Source: Clostridium pasteurianum DSM 525 = ATCC 6013
GTDB lineage: Bacteria > Bacillota > Clostridia > Clostridiales > Clostridiaceae
Direction: 5' to 3'
DNA length: 64,000 nucleotides
Assembly: GCF_000807255.1 (NCBI RefSeq)
Contig: NZ_CP009268.1
Location: 3,068,384-3,132,383 of the forward strand
Below, in pieces: positions 29,375 through 38,157 of this stretch. A program made the position numbers and the translations under genes. The notes under the pieces were generated by a model, which ran no database searches, had not been told where the DNA came from, and was given only the letters and a program-made list of their open reading frames with translations. Numbering within the stretch: position 1 is the first letter of the stretch; each line of letters begins with the position of its first letter.

Positions 29375-30805
29375 ATGGAATACGAAGTTGTTATAGGTTT
29401 AGAGGTTCATACAGAACTTTCAACAGAAACTAAAATATATTGTGGATGTACAACAGAATTTGGAGGACAACCAAATACTCACGTTTGCCCTGTGTGTATG
29501 GGACTTCCAGGTTCACTGCCACATTTAAATAAAGAGGTTGTGGAATATGCTATAAAGGCAGGCCTTGCTTTAAACTGTTCTATTACTAAGTATGGAAGAA
29601 TGGATAGAAAAAGTATTTTTTACCCAGACTGTCCTAAAAATTATCAGATAACACAGGATGAACTTCCTATTTGTAGAGATGGATTTATAGAAATAGAATT
29701 AGAAGATGGAAGTACAAAGAAAATAGAAATAGAAAGAATACATATTGAAGAAGATGCTGCTAAACTACTGCATACTACAGTCGGAACTTTAGTAGATTTT
29801 AATAGATCAGGTGTTCCTCTTACAGAAATAGTTTCAAAACCAGACCTTAGAAGTCCAAAGGAAGCAGTTCAATACCTTGAAAGATTAAAGAGTATTCTGA
29901 CCTGTATAGGTGTTTCTGACTGTAAAATGGAAGAAGGATCTTTAAGATGTGATGCTAACGTTTCTGTTATGAAAAAGGGTTCTGATATTTTTGGTGTAAG
30001 AACAGAAATTAAAAATATGAATTCTTTTAAAGCATTAGAAAAAGCCATAAGCTACGAAGTAGATAGACATATAAAAACTATTGAAGCAGGAGAACCATTA
30101 ACTCAGGAAACAAGAAGATGGGATGATACAAATAATATTACCGTAGTAATGAGAAGTAAAGAATATGCTAATGATTATAGATATTTCCCAGAAGGAGATC
30201 TTGTAACTCTAAATATAGATGATGAATGGATTGAAGAAATAAGAAAAACTATACCAGAACTTCCATATGAAAAGGAACAAAGATTTATACAACAATTCAA
30301 AATTCCTAAGTATGATGCAGGAGTATTAACTCTTACAATGTCAATGGCAGATTTCTTTGAAAAAGTAGCAGAAATTAGCGGCGATGCTAAGTCTACATCA
30401 AATTGGCTAATGGGAGATATTTCAAAAATAATGAAAGAAAATGATATTTGGATTGAAGATTTAAAATTTACCCCTGAACAATTGGCAGAGCTTATAACTC
30501 TTATTAATGCTGGTACAATTTCAAATGCTATTGCTAAAAAAGTCATAGTAGATATGTTTAACACAGGTAAGTCACCTAAAACAATTGTAGAGGAAAAAGG
30601 GTTAATACAAAATAGTGATACAGATGCTATATTAGAGGTGGTTAAGAAAGTATTAGATAGTAATGCTAAATCTATTGAAGATTATAAAAAGGGTAAAAAT
30701 AAAGTACTTGGTTTCCTTGTAGGTATAGTAATGAAAGAGACAAAAGGAAAAGCTAATCCTCAAATTGTAAATAAACTAATGAATGAAGAAATAAAAAAAT
30801 ATTGA
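29375..30805 (+). CDS. gatB: Asp-tRNA(Asn)/Glu-tRNA(Gln) amidotransferase subunit B
   Basis: Kinase/tRNA-binding subunit, 476 residues, full length. Family landmarks: VIGLEVHTELSTETKIYCGC, VCPVCMGLPGSLP, DRKSIFYPDCPKNYQI, ADVSV-like CDANVSVMKKG and EIKNMNSFKA, with the C-terminal YqeY-like tail. It has its own GGGAGG site after a 155-bp structured gap. Its TGA stop is formed by the first bases of repeat copy B. Confidence 0.95.
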   Translation: MEYEVVIGLEVHTELSTETKIYCGCTTEFGGQPNTHVCPVCMGLPGSLPHLNKEVVEYAIKAGLALNCSITKYGRMDRKSIFYPDCPKNYQITQDELPICRDGFIEIELEDGSTKKIEIERIHIEEDAAKLLHTTVGTLVDFNRSGVPLTEIVSKPDLRSPKEAVQYLERLKSILTCIGVSDCKMEEGSLRCDANVSVMKKGSDIFGVRTEIKNMNSFKALEKAISYEVDRHIKTIEAGEPLTQETRRWDDTNNITVVMRSKEYANDYRYFPEGDLVTLNIDDEWIEEIRKTIPELPYEKEQRFIQQFKIPKYDAGVLTLTMSMADFFEKVAEISGDAKSTSNWLMGDISKIMKENDIWIEDLKFTPEQLAELITLINAGTISNAIAKKVIVDMFNTGKSPKTIVEEKGLIQNSDTDAILEVVKKVLDSNAKSIEDYKKGKNKVLGFLVGIVMKETKGKANPQIVNKLMNEEIKKY

Positions 30806-30930
30806 AGCAAGTTCTTAATTCAGGTGGGGATTCTTTTACCCCATCTGAATTTTAGAACTGCAAATGCATGGCTTACTTGAAGTGGAACTCCCATTTTAAG
30901 AAGTAGGAGACTTACGCCAAGTTAGTCAGG
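30802..30930 (+). repeat. Structured repeat element, copy B (gatB 3' end)
   Basis: Starts TTGAAGCAAG across the gatB stop and ends GTTAGTCAGG. Hairpin 1 has 13-bp arms with one G-T (AATTCAGGTGGGG and CCCCATCTGAATT), better paired than in copy A. A second hairpin is CTCCCATTT..AAGTAGGAG. The middle differs from copy A. Confidence 0.7.
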
Positions 30931-30956
30931 TAAAAGTTTTTTTTGGCTGTTGAATT

Positions 30957-30975
30957 AGCGATTTTTTAAATCGCT
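30957..30975. terminator. Hairpin between gatB and the Asp-box gene
   Basis: AGCGATTT-TTT-AAATCGCT, perfect 8-bp arms, between convergent genes. Confidence 0.45.
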
Positions 30976-30991
30976 ATCAGCATCTGCCCAT

Positions 30992-32383
30992 TTACTTTTT
31001 TTCTGATTCTTTTACATACTTCCAGGTTATTCCATTATCCTTTGATTGGTACAAACCTTTGGAACCTCCATTATAATCTCCATCAGATCCTTGTCCCACT
31101 AAGACATTTAGAATTCCATCTTCCTCATAAGGCATTCTAGGTAAATCAAAGGGATTATATGTTTTGCCGCTACTTAATGTTATTTTTACCTCTGGGAAAT
31201 TCACCTTTGTATAGGATACTCCTCCATCTTCTGTACAATATAACTCTCCATTCCTGCCGCCGTTATGGGATAAGCAAATAAATCCAAGTTTATTATTAAG
31301 GAAAGTTATTCCTGCCGAAACTCCAGTCATTCCTGAAAATGGATCTTTATTTATAGTATTCCATGTGCCTCCAGCATCAGTAGTCCCCTCTAAAGAATAA
31401 GATCTGCTTCCCGCCGCAGCTGCCGTTATTTTTAAACGATATCCAACTAACTTTGATAAGTAAAATTTATCTTGGTCGTTATTTGATTCATCAGAAATCT
31501 TTTTATTTTCTCTTAGAGTATCCGATGTTTTAATATTGCCTAAACCATCTGTTAAGTTATATCTAACAGGAGTGTATCTACTCTCTTTACCTGGTACATA
31601 TACAGACACAGTATATCCTACTACTTCAGAATACGTATTAACAGCTGAATTTATATTTCCCTTTGAATCAATATAAATAACACCATTTGTATTATATCCA
31701 AAGCTTCGTTTACCATAATAAAGTATACCAAACTGATTTTCAGGCCAGTTTGTCACTATTTTCTTAAGGGGTATTACCTTCATTGTTTTAATTAACGGTT
31801 CTAAAAGTTTATTATTACTATAATCTGCATTCACATAACCATTTAAATATATAGTTATATTCTCTGACTTATTGCTGTCATAAGTAATTAAATAGCTTTC
31901 TAACTTACCTCTAGTATTTTTTCCATAGATATATGTATCAAAGGATGTAATTTTACCATAAGAATCAAACTTAAGACTAAAGCTAGTTGCAACATATAGA
32001 TTTTTAGGTATATCCACTTTTTTATTAATATCTTTAAAAATCCCTTCTATACCATTTTTGTATATATTATCATCTTTAAACTTTACAGTTCTTTTACTTT
32101 TTAAATCTCTTAGAAACCATGATAGCTTTCCATTATAATTTATTGTATTATGATATATTTTAAATCCATAATAACATGTTATTAAAAGTAAAATTATTGT
32201 AACTGTACAAATCCATATAATTTTACAACGTGAATATACCTTATATGAATCTACACTATATTGTGCTGAAGCTGATGGTTTTTTAACAATCCTAATTATT
32301 AGAATTATAACCCATACTAGAAAAAACAACATACAACCAGATAATACGGTTATATTATTATTAACTCTTCCAAACATACACAA
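30992..32383 (-). CDS. Membrane protein with Asp-box (BNR/sialidase-like) repeats
   Basis: About 463 residues. Two hydrophobic segments (about 12-32 and 53-73) precede a mostly extracellular domain. The C-terminal 150 residues contain Asp-box-like repeats: EGTTDAGGTWNTI, CTEDGGVSYTKV and QSKDNGITWKYV, typical of beta-propellers. The catalytic residues of sialidases are not recognisable, so a binding or structural role is likelier. The frame opens at a TTG without a ribosome site; a 1-nt shift upstream appears to have cut off the true start (see next entry). Function unknown. Confidence 0.6.
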   Translation of the reverse strand: MCMFGRVNNNITVLSGCMLFFLVWVIILIIRIVKKPSASAQYSVDSYKVYSRCKIIWICTVTIILLLITCYYGFKIYHNTINYNGKLSWFLRDLKSKRTVKFKDDNIYKNGIEGIFKDINKKVDIPKNLYVATSFSLKFDSYGKITSFDTYIYGKNTRGKLESYLITYDSNKSENITIYLNGYVNADYSNNKLLEPLIKTMKVIPLKKIVTNWPENQFGILYYGKRSFGYNTNGVIYIDSKGNINSAVNTYSEVVGYTVSVYVPGKESRYTPVRYNLTDGLGNIKTSDTLRENKKISDESNNDQDKFYLSKLVGYRLKITAAAAGSRSYSLEGTTDAGGTWNTINKDPFSGMTGVSAGITFLNNKLGFICLSHNGGRNGELYCTEDGGVSYTKVNFPEVKITLSSGKTYNPFDLPRMPYEEDGILNVLVGQGSDGDYNGGSKGLYQSKDNGITWKYVKESEKK

Positions 32384-32487
32384 TTTATATAACTCATAAA
32401 ATAAAATCCAATATGCTAATATAAATATCGAGCAGGTTATTATTGATAAGATTAATCCTTTTTTGTAACTTGTTTGTATTTTTTCAT
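32384..32487 (-). other. Frameshifted N-terminal extension of the Asp-box gene
   Basis: Reading the gene frame upstream gives an uninterrupted hydrophobic stretch (GLILSIITCSIFILAYWILF) preceded by QTSYKK. A good start, GGGG then ATG at 32487-32485, lies one frame away across a run of six A. One extra A would give MKKIQTSYKK in frame and a three-helix protein. Beyond it, 32488-32679 holds nothing I recognise. Confidence 0.6.
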
Positions 32488-32679
32488 TTTTTCCCCTTTA
32501 CCTAATCTTATTTTTTATTATAAGATTCCATTACAGAGTATATTACAACTGACAATCACTTGGCTTTTTTAACACATTTTTCATCATATTCTAATGCTTC
32601 AGTGAACCCTATTCCCCTGTAAAACTCCTGTGATTCAATTGGTCTGTGAAATATATTGTTTTTTATGAGGCATATAAAT

Positions 32680-32727
32680 AAACCAGACAAGAAACATGAG
32701 ATTTTTCTCTCATTTCTGCCTGGTTTT
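32680..32727 (-). terminator. glmS terminator
   Basis: Minus strand AAACCAGGCAGAAATGAGA pairs with TCTCATGTTTCTTGTCTGG (small bulges), then a T-rich tail. Confidence 0.8.
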
Positions 32728-32776
32728 ATTGAATGACATTATTATCTATTAATCGTTGTTTAATATATGACTAACC

Positions 32777-34606
32777 CTATTCCACCGTAACTGACTTGGC
32801 AAGATTTCTAGGTTTATCAATATCGCACCCTTTAGCTGCTGCAATATAATATGCCAATAATTGTAATGATATAACTGTGATTACAGGTAATAAAATACTA
32901 TTTACTTTTGGAACGTATAGTGCTGAATCCACAGTTTTCTCTATGCTTTCATTGCCTTCGACTGTTAATCCAAGAACCTTGGCTCCTCTTGTAGTTATCT
33001 CTTTAACATTGCTTAACATCTTCTCATATAAATCATTTTGAGTAGCCAGTGCAATTACTATAGTTCCTTCTTCTATAAGAGCTATTGTTCCATGTTTTAA
33101 TTCTCCGCCAGCATAGGCTTCTGAGTGTATATAGGAAATTTCCTTTACCTTTAATGCACCCTCCATTGCCACTGCATAATCTATTCCTCTTCCCAAAAAG
33201 AACATATCTTTTTGCATATAAGTGCTTTCAGCAAACTTTTGCAGTACTTCTTTTTGTTTTAGTACTTCTTCTGCCTTTTCAGGTAGAGTTAACATACTAT
33301 TTTTTATATCTTCAATTTCTTCACTAGTCATGGTATTTTTATTTTCTGCCAGGAATAATCCTAGTATATACATCGTTATAAGCTGAGTAGTATAAGCCTT
33401 TGTAGATGCCACAGCAATTTCAGGTCCTGCCCAAGTGTATAAAACATCATCAGCTTCTCTGGCTACAGAACTTCCTACTACATTTGTAATAGCTAATACT
33501 CTTACGCCTTTAGCTTTAGCTTCTCTTAATGCAGCTAAAGTATCTGCTGTTTCTCCTGATTGGCTCATTACAATCAGCAATGTCTTATCAGACAAAATTG
33601 GATTTCTATATCTGAATTCAGATGCAATATCTACCTCTACAGGTATTCTTGCCATTTTTTCTATTACATATTTTCCTATAATACCTGCATGATATGCAGT
33701 TCCACAAGCTACTATATATATTTTTTCTATATTTTGTATCTGTCCTTTTGTTAATGCAATATTGTCTATACTTATTGATTTACCTGGTACAATTCTTGAT
33801 GCCATTGTATCTTTTATTGCTTTTGGCTGTTCATGAATTTCTTTTATCATGAAATGCTCAAATCCACCTTTTTCAGCAGCATCCGCATTCCATGTTACAT
33901 GATGAATATCTTTCTTTAATTCTTTGCCTGCTTTAGAATAGAATTTGATTTCATCCTTTGTCATTTCAACAAATTCTTTATCATTTAAATATACTATATC
34001 TCTTGTATGATTTAGAATTGCAGGAACATCAGAAGCAATGAAATATTCACCTTTACCAATACCTACTATAAGAGGACTGTCTTTTCTTACAGCAACTACC
34101 TTTCCGGGTTCTTCAACTGACATAATTCCCAGTGCATAACTTCCTTCAATTTTAGAAGTGGCTTCCATAACTGCTTCTAAAAGATTACCTTTGTAGTAGT
34201 AATCAATTAAATTAGGAATTACTTCTGTATCAGTTTCTGAATAAAATTCATATCCTTTTGAAGTAAGAAATTCTTTAATCTCTAGATAATTTTCAATTAT
34301 ACCATTGTGCACTACACTAATTGTCTTTTTCTGATTAGTATGTGGATGACAATTTGTATCTGATGGTTCTCCATGAGTAGCCCATCTTGTATGACCTATT
34401 CCCACACTGCCTTGTAAGGGGTTTTGTTTCAATTTTTCTTCAAGCCCAGATAGTCTCCCCTTACTTTTAGACAGATTCATTTCACCTTTGTCGTTAATAA
34501 TTGCTACTCCTGCTGAATCATATCCTCTATACTCCAATTTTCTTAAACCGTTTACCAAAATAGATTCTGCATTCTTTTCTCCTACATAACCAACTATTCC
34601 ACACAT
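32777..34606 (-). CDS. glmS: Glutamine-fructose-6-phosphate aminotransferase
   Basis: Makes glucosamine-6-phosphate from fructose-6-phosphate and glutamine, the entry to cell-wall amino sugars. 609 residues from MCGIVGYVG, so that Met removal exposes the catalytic Cys1; GAGGAAGG lies about 9 nt upstream and a start 21 nt earlier is wrong for this enzyme. The glutaminase domain (1-235) has GIGHTRWATHG and the SIS isomerase half has VACGTAYHAG, SQSGETADT and the terminal DIDKPRNLAKSVTVE. Controlled by the upstream ribozyme. Confidence 0.96.
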   Translation of the reverse strand: MCGIVGYVGEKNAESILVNGLRKLEYRGYDSAGVAIINDKGEMNLSKSKGRLSGLEEKLKQNPLQGSVGIGHTRWATHGEPSDTNCHPHTNQKKTISVVHNGIIENYLEIKEFLTSKGYEFYSETDTEVIPNLIDYYYKGNLLEAVMEATSKIEGSYALGIMSVEEPGKVVAVRKDSPLIVGIGKGEYFIASDVPAILNHTRDIVYLNDKEFVEMTKDEIKFYSKAGKELKKDIHHVTWNADAAEKGGFEHFMIKEIHEQPKAIKDTMASRIVPGKSISIDNIALTKGQIQNIEKIYIVACGTAYHAGIIGKYVIEKMARIPVEVDIASEFRYRNPILSDKTLLIVMSQSGETADTLAALREAKAKGVRVLAITNVVGSSVAREADDVLYTWAGPEIAVASTKAYTTQLITMYILGLFLAENKNTMTSEEIEDIKNSMLTLPEKAEEVLKQKEVLQKFAESTYMQKDMFFLGRGIDYAVAMEGALKVKEISYIHSEAYAGGELKHGTIALIEEGTIVIALATQNDLYEKMLSNVKEITTRGAKVLGLTVEGNESIEKTVDSALYVPKVNSILLPVITVISLQLLAYYIAAAKGCDIDKPRNLAKSVTVE

Positions 34607-34639
34607 AAAACTATACCTTCCTCTCAATTTTTAGAAGGC

Positions 34640-34812
34640 TTTCAGGCACCTTATTGCTTTGTCCCAAAAATCACTTTCTGGATTTGTCAATATTTCCGGT
34701 AGTGCCCTACCGCAAGGTATCCGCCGAAATTTCGATACTCCTTGTCCTCGTCAACTTGAGAAATTAGCAAACAGCTTATTTTTTTCCATCATTCTCAAGT
34801 TCTGGCGCTTAA
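34640..34812 (-). ncRNA. glmS ribozyme-riboswitch
   Basis: The 5' untranslated region carries the conserved core: AGCGCCAGAACT at the cleavage site, AGTTGACGAGGA, GGAGTATCGAA, TTCGGCGGATACC and the P4 region. Cleavage should fall between A34809 and G34808. Glucosamine-6-phosphate activates self-cleavage and mRNA decay, closing a feedback loop on GlmS. The 3' boundary is approximate. Confidence 0.95.
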
Positions 34813-34841
34813 TTTACAATTTAAAAGCCTTACACTAATAT

Positions 34842-34869
34842 ATTATACATAAAACCAAATCTTGTGCAA
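34842..34869 (-). promoter_or_regulatory. glmS promoter
   Basis: Minus strand TTGCAC (34869-34864), 16-bp spacer, TATAAT (34847-34842). Predicted start about 25 nt before the ribozyme cleavage site. Confidence 0.65.
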
Positions 34870-35054
34870 CTAAGATTCAATTTTATTAACAATATATTAT
34901 TATAATAAAAGTTCAAAATATATTCCATCACATTGACAACTACTATATAAAATATATTAACTATAACAATACTATATCTTATAAATTATAAAAACATTTA
35001 ATATTACACTTAATTTATTTCTTTTAATGTATGATAAATTTTAAATGAAATAAT

Positions 35055-35090
35055 AGATTGGAGGAGTATTAAATAATACTCCTCCAATCT
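35055..35090 (-). terminator. adhE terminator hairpin
   Basis: Perfect 16-bp arms (AGATTGGAGGAGTATT / AATACTCCTCCAATCT) with a 4-base loop, 25 bp after the adhE stop. The rest of 34870-35054 is AT-rich without a feature. Confidence 0.85.
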
Positions 35091-35114
35091 AAAACAAAAA
35101 TTCGACTTGTATAT

Positions 35115-37721
35115 CTATTTTTCTTCAACACTTATCGGCTCTTTATCAAAAGCATTGATAAACATCTGCTTAATCTCACTTATTAATGGATATCTTGGGT
35201 TAGCTCCTGTACACTGATCATCAAAGGCAAGTTCACACATTTTATCAAGAGTTGCATAAAATTTCTTTTCTGAAACTCCTGCTTCTCTAATTGTCATTGG
35301 CAGATTTATTTTCTCTTTTAATTCATGTATTGCCTTAATTAAAAGTTCTACCTTCTCATCATCAGTGCTTCCTCCTAATCCTAAATAATCTGCAATTTTT
35401 CCATATCTCCATTTTGCATTTGGATATTTATATTGAGGATAAGCTGCCTGTTTTACTGGATTATCTACCGCATTAAATCTTATAACTTCTTCAATTAACA
35501 GTGCATTGGCAGTTCCATGGGCTATGTGATGCTCTGCTCCCAGTTTATGTGCCATGGAGTGGCATACCCCAAGGAAGGCATTGGCAAAAGCCATTCCTGC
35601 CATAGTAGATGCATGAGCCATTTTTTCTCTTGCCTTTTCATTGGTAGTACCTTCTGAATAAGCTAAAGGCAAATATTTAAATATAAGTCTTATAGCTTCC
35701 AAGGCTAATCCATTGGTGTATTCTGATGCTAAAACTGAAGTATAAGCCTCTATTCCATGTATTAGTGCATCTATACCGGAAGCTGCAGTAAGACCTTTTG
35801 GCATATTCATCATAAGTTCTGCATCTACTATAGCCATATCTGGAGTAAGTTCATAATCTGCCAACGGATATTTAACTCCTGTTTTTTCATCTGTTATTAC
35901 TGCAAAAGGGGTAACTTCTGATCCTGTTCCAGCAGAAGTTGCCACAGCTATCATCATAGCCTTTTCTCCAAGTTTTGGGAAATTATATATTCTCTTTCTT
36001 ATATCCATAAATCTCATGGCAAGGTCTTCAAATCTTACTTCAGGATGCTCATACATTACCCACATTATTTTAGCTGCATCCATAGCAGATCCTCCTCCAA
36101 GAGATATTATAGTGTCTGGTTTAAAATCCATCATCTCTTCTGTGCCTTTTCTAGCTGTGAAAAGAGTTGGATCTGGTTCTACTTCTGTAAACACTTTAAA
36201 TTCAACACCTATTTCTTCAAGTACTTTGGTAATGGAATCTACATATCCAAGATCATGAAGTACCTTGTCTGTAACTATAAATGCTCTTTTTTTATTTAAA
36301 TCTTTTAACTCTCTCAGTGCAAATTGCAGAGATCCAAATTTGAAGTAAATTTTTTCTGGTACTCTGAACCAAAGCATATTTTCTCTCCTTTCAGCTACAC
36401 GTTTTATATTTAGCAGATGTTTAGGTCCAACATTTTCTGATACAGAATTTCCTCCCCAGGAACCGCATCCTAATGTAAAGGACGGAGCTATTTTAAAGTT
36501 ATATAAGTCTCCACTTGCACCCTGGGCTGTAGGTATATTTATAAATGTTCTAACAGTTTTCATAGCACTGCTGAATTTATCTATCTTATCTTTTGCCTTT
36601 ATTACATTGGCATATATTCCTGAAGTATGACCAAGACCTCCTAAATTAACAAGAGTTACAGCCTTTTCAAGTGCATCGTCGAAATCCTTGGCTCTGTACA
36701 TAGCTAATACTGTAGATAGCTTTTCATGAGCAAAAGGTTCTTCTTCTGTTAAAGATGTTACTTCTCCTATGAGAATTCTTGCAGTTTCAGGGATCTTAAT
36801 TCCTGACATTTCAGCTATTTTGTATGCTGACTGTCCTACTATTTTTGAATTTATACTTCCATTTATAAAAATTGTATTTCTTACTTTATCTATTTCATCT
36901 GGTTTAATTATATAGGCTCCTCTTTCTGCAAATTCTTTTTTAACTTCATCATATATGGAATCCAAAACGATTACAGACTGCTCAGAGGCACAGATAACAC
37001 CATTATCAAAAGTCTTTGAAAGTATTATTGAACTTACAGCCATCTTTATATGAGCGCTTTCATCAATTATAACAGGAGTATTTCCAGGGCCCACACCTAT
37101 AGCCGGCTTACCTGAAGAATAAGCTGATTTAACCATAGAAGGTCCTCCGGTAGCCAAGGTTATATCTGCCTTCTGCATTAATATTTGAGTAAGCTCAATA
37201 GATGGTTCATCTATCCATCCTATTATACCTTTTGGTGCACCGGCTTTTATTGCTGCCTCTGATATTATTTTAGCTGCCTCTATAGTTGAATTCTTTGCTC
37301 TTGGATGTGGTGATAACATTATGGCATTTCTAGTTTTTAGTGATATCAATGTCTTAAATATTGCTGTTGAGGTTGGATTAGTGGTAGGTATAACTGCCGC
37401 TACAATACCTATAGGTTCTGCAATTTTAGTTATTCCATAGGATTCATCTTCCTCTATAACACCACAGGTTTTTTCATCTTTATACTGATTATATATATAT
37501 TCAGCTGCAAAATGATTTTTTATAACTTTATCTTCTACAAGTCCCATACCTGTTTCTTCCACTGTCATTTTTGCCAGTGGTATTCTTGCATCCAATGCCG
37601 CCATAGCTGCCTGTCTGAAAATTTCATCCACCTGTTTTTGCGTAAAAGTTGAAAATTTTCTCTGGGCCTCTCTCATTTCCTCTAATCTTACATTTAATTC
37701 ATCAATACTACTAACTTTCAT
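35115..37721 (-). CDS. adhE: Bifunctional acetaldehyde-CoA/alcohol dehydrogenase
   Basis: 868 residues, full length. The N-terminal CoA-acylating aldehyde dehydrogenase half (about 1-440) has PTTNPTSTAIFKTL, the catalytic Cys in GVICASEQSVIV and GPGNTPVII. The C-terminal iron alcohol dehydrogenase half (about 455-868) has ISLGGGSAMDAAK, ATSAGTGSEVTPFAVI and the metal-binding HSMAHKLGAEHHIAHG. It reduces acetyl-CoA to ethanol while regenerating two NAD, in cytoplasmic spirosomes. Only a single copy is here, not the tandem pair seen in some acetogens. Its neighbours are sugar regulators, fitting a role in disposing of reductant from sorbitol and mannitol. Confidence 0.97.
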   Translation of the reverse strand: MKVSSIDELNVRLEEMREAQRKFSTFTQKQVDEIFRQAAMAALDARIPLAKMTVEETGMGLVEDKVIKNHFAAEYIYNQYKDEKTCGVIEEDESYGITKIAEPIGIVAAVIPTTNPTSTAIFKTLISLKTRNAIMLSPHPRAKNSTIEAAKIISEAAIKAGAPKGIIGWIDEPSIELTQILMQKADITLATGGPSMVKSAYSSGKPAIGVGPGNTPVIIDESAHIKMAVSSIILSKTFDNGVICASEQSVIVLDSIYDEVKKEFAERGAYIIKPDEIDKVRNTIFINGSINSKIVGQSAYKIAEMSGIKIPETARILIGEVTSLTEEEPFAHEKLSTVLAMYRAKDFDDALEKAVTLVNLGGLGHTSGIYANVIKAKDKIDKFSSAMKTVRTFINIPTAQGASGDLYNFKIAPSFTLGCGSWGGNSVSENVGPKHLLNIKRVAERRENMLWFRVPEKIYFKFGSLQFALRELKDLNKKRAFIVTDKVLHDLGYVDSITKVLEEIGVEFKVFTEVEPDPTLFTARKGTEEMMDFKPDTIISLGGGSAMDAAKIMWVMYEHPEVRFEDLAMRFMDIRKRIYNFPKLGEKAMMIAVATSAGTGSEVTPFAVITDEKTGVKYPLADYELTPDMAIVDAELMMNMPKGLTAASGIDALIHGIEAYTSVLASEYTNGLALEAIRLIFKYLPLAYSEGTTNEKAREKMAHASTMAGMAFANAFLGVCHSMAHKLGAEHHIAHGTANALLIEEVIRFNAVDNPVKQAAYPQYKYPNAKWRYGKIADYLGLGGSTDDEKVELLIKAIHELKEKINLPMTIREAGVSEKKFYATLDKMCELAFDDQCTGANPRYPLISEIKQMFINAFDKEPISVEEK

Positions 37722-37842
37722 AAGTTACACCTCTTTCTTATTTTTAGATTGCTGTAATATTAATTGTATGTATTTTTTCAACATCAATTAAATTATTTTA
37801 TATTATAGCACCAGTGACTATAAATATATTATGCATTATTGT

Positions 37843-37860
37843 TTGTTAATTGTCAAACAA
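37843..37860. promoter_or_regulatory. Rex-like operator upstream of adhE
   Basis: TTGTTAATTGTCAAACAA, about 125 bp before adhE, matches the Rex consensus TTGTTAA-N4-TTAACAA in one arm fully and the other at 5 of 7 bases. Rex sensing of NADH/NAD commonly controls clostridial adhE. Confidence 0.5.
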
Positions 37861-37902
37861 TTTTTATACCAAAATATAGCTATTTATTTTATATTTAATA
37901 AT

Positions 37903-37916
37903 TTAAAACGATTTTA
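37903..37916. promoter_or_regulatory. cre-like site upstream of adhE
   Basis: TTAAAACGATTTTA resembles the candidate cre at cstA (GTAAACGATTTTA). Confidence 0.3.
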
Positions 37917-37961
37917 GTGCTATATTTTCATTATATGTAGTTAAATTTTTAACAATATTAT

Positions 37962-37987
37962 TTGTTATATAATTATATTTATAACAA
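37962..37987. promoter_or_regulatory. Inverted repeat in adhE upstream region
   Basis: TTGTTATA-N10-TATAACAA, perfect 8-bp arms. Could be a second redox-regulator site. The remainder of 37722-38090 is AT-rich with no gene. Confidence 0.4.
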
Positions 37988-38090
37988 TTTAAATAATTTG
38001 TTAATAGTATGACATTAAAATTTAGATTTTTTAGATCAAACTGTTCAGAGTATTCATGATTATCAGCATTTAATTATGTTTTAATAATCA

Positions 38091-38140
38091 TAAGAACATA
38101 TCTTCCATTTTATATCCATAAATCAAAAGATATGTTCTTA
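38091..38140 (-). terminator. Terminator after SorC-family regulator
   Basis: TAAGAACATATCTT (38091-38104) and AAGATATGTTCTTA (38127-38140), perfect 14-bp arms. Confidence 0.75.
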
Positions 38141-38157
38141 TTTATAAAACATTGTTT

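Noticed and set aside
35115-37721. A second, tandem adhE gene
   Set aside because: Only one 868-residue frame is present; the upstream DNA has no dehydrogenase remnants.
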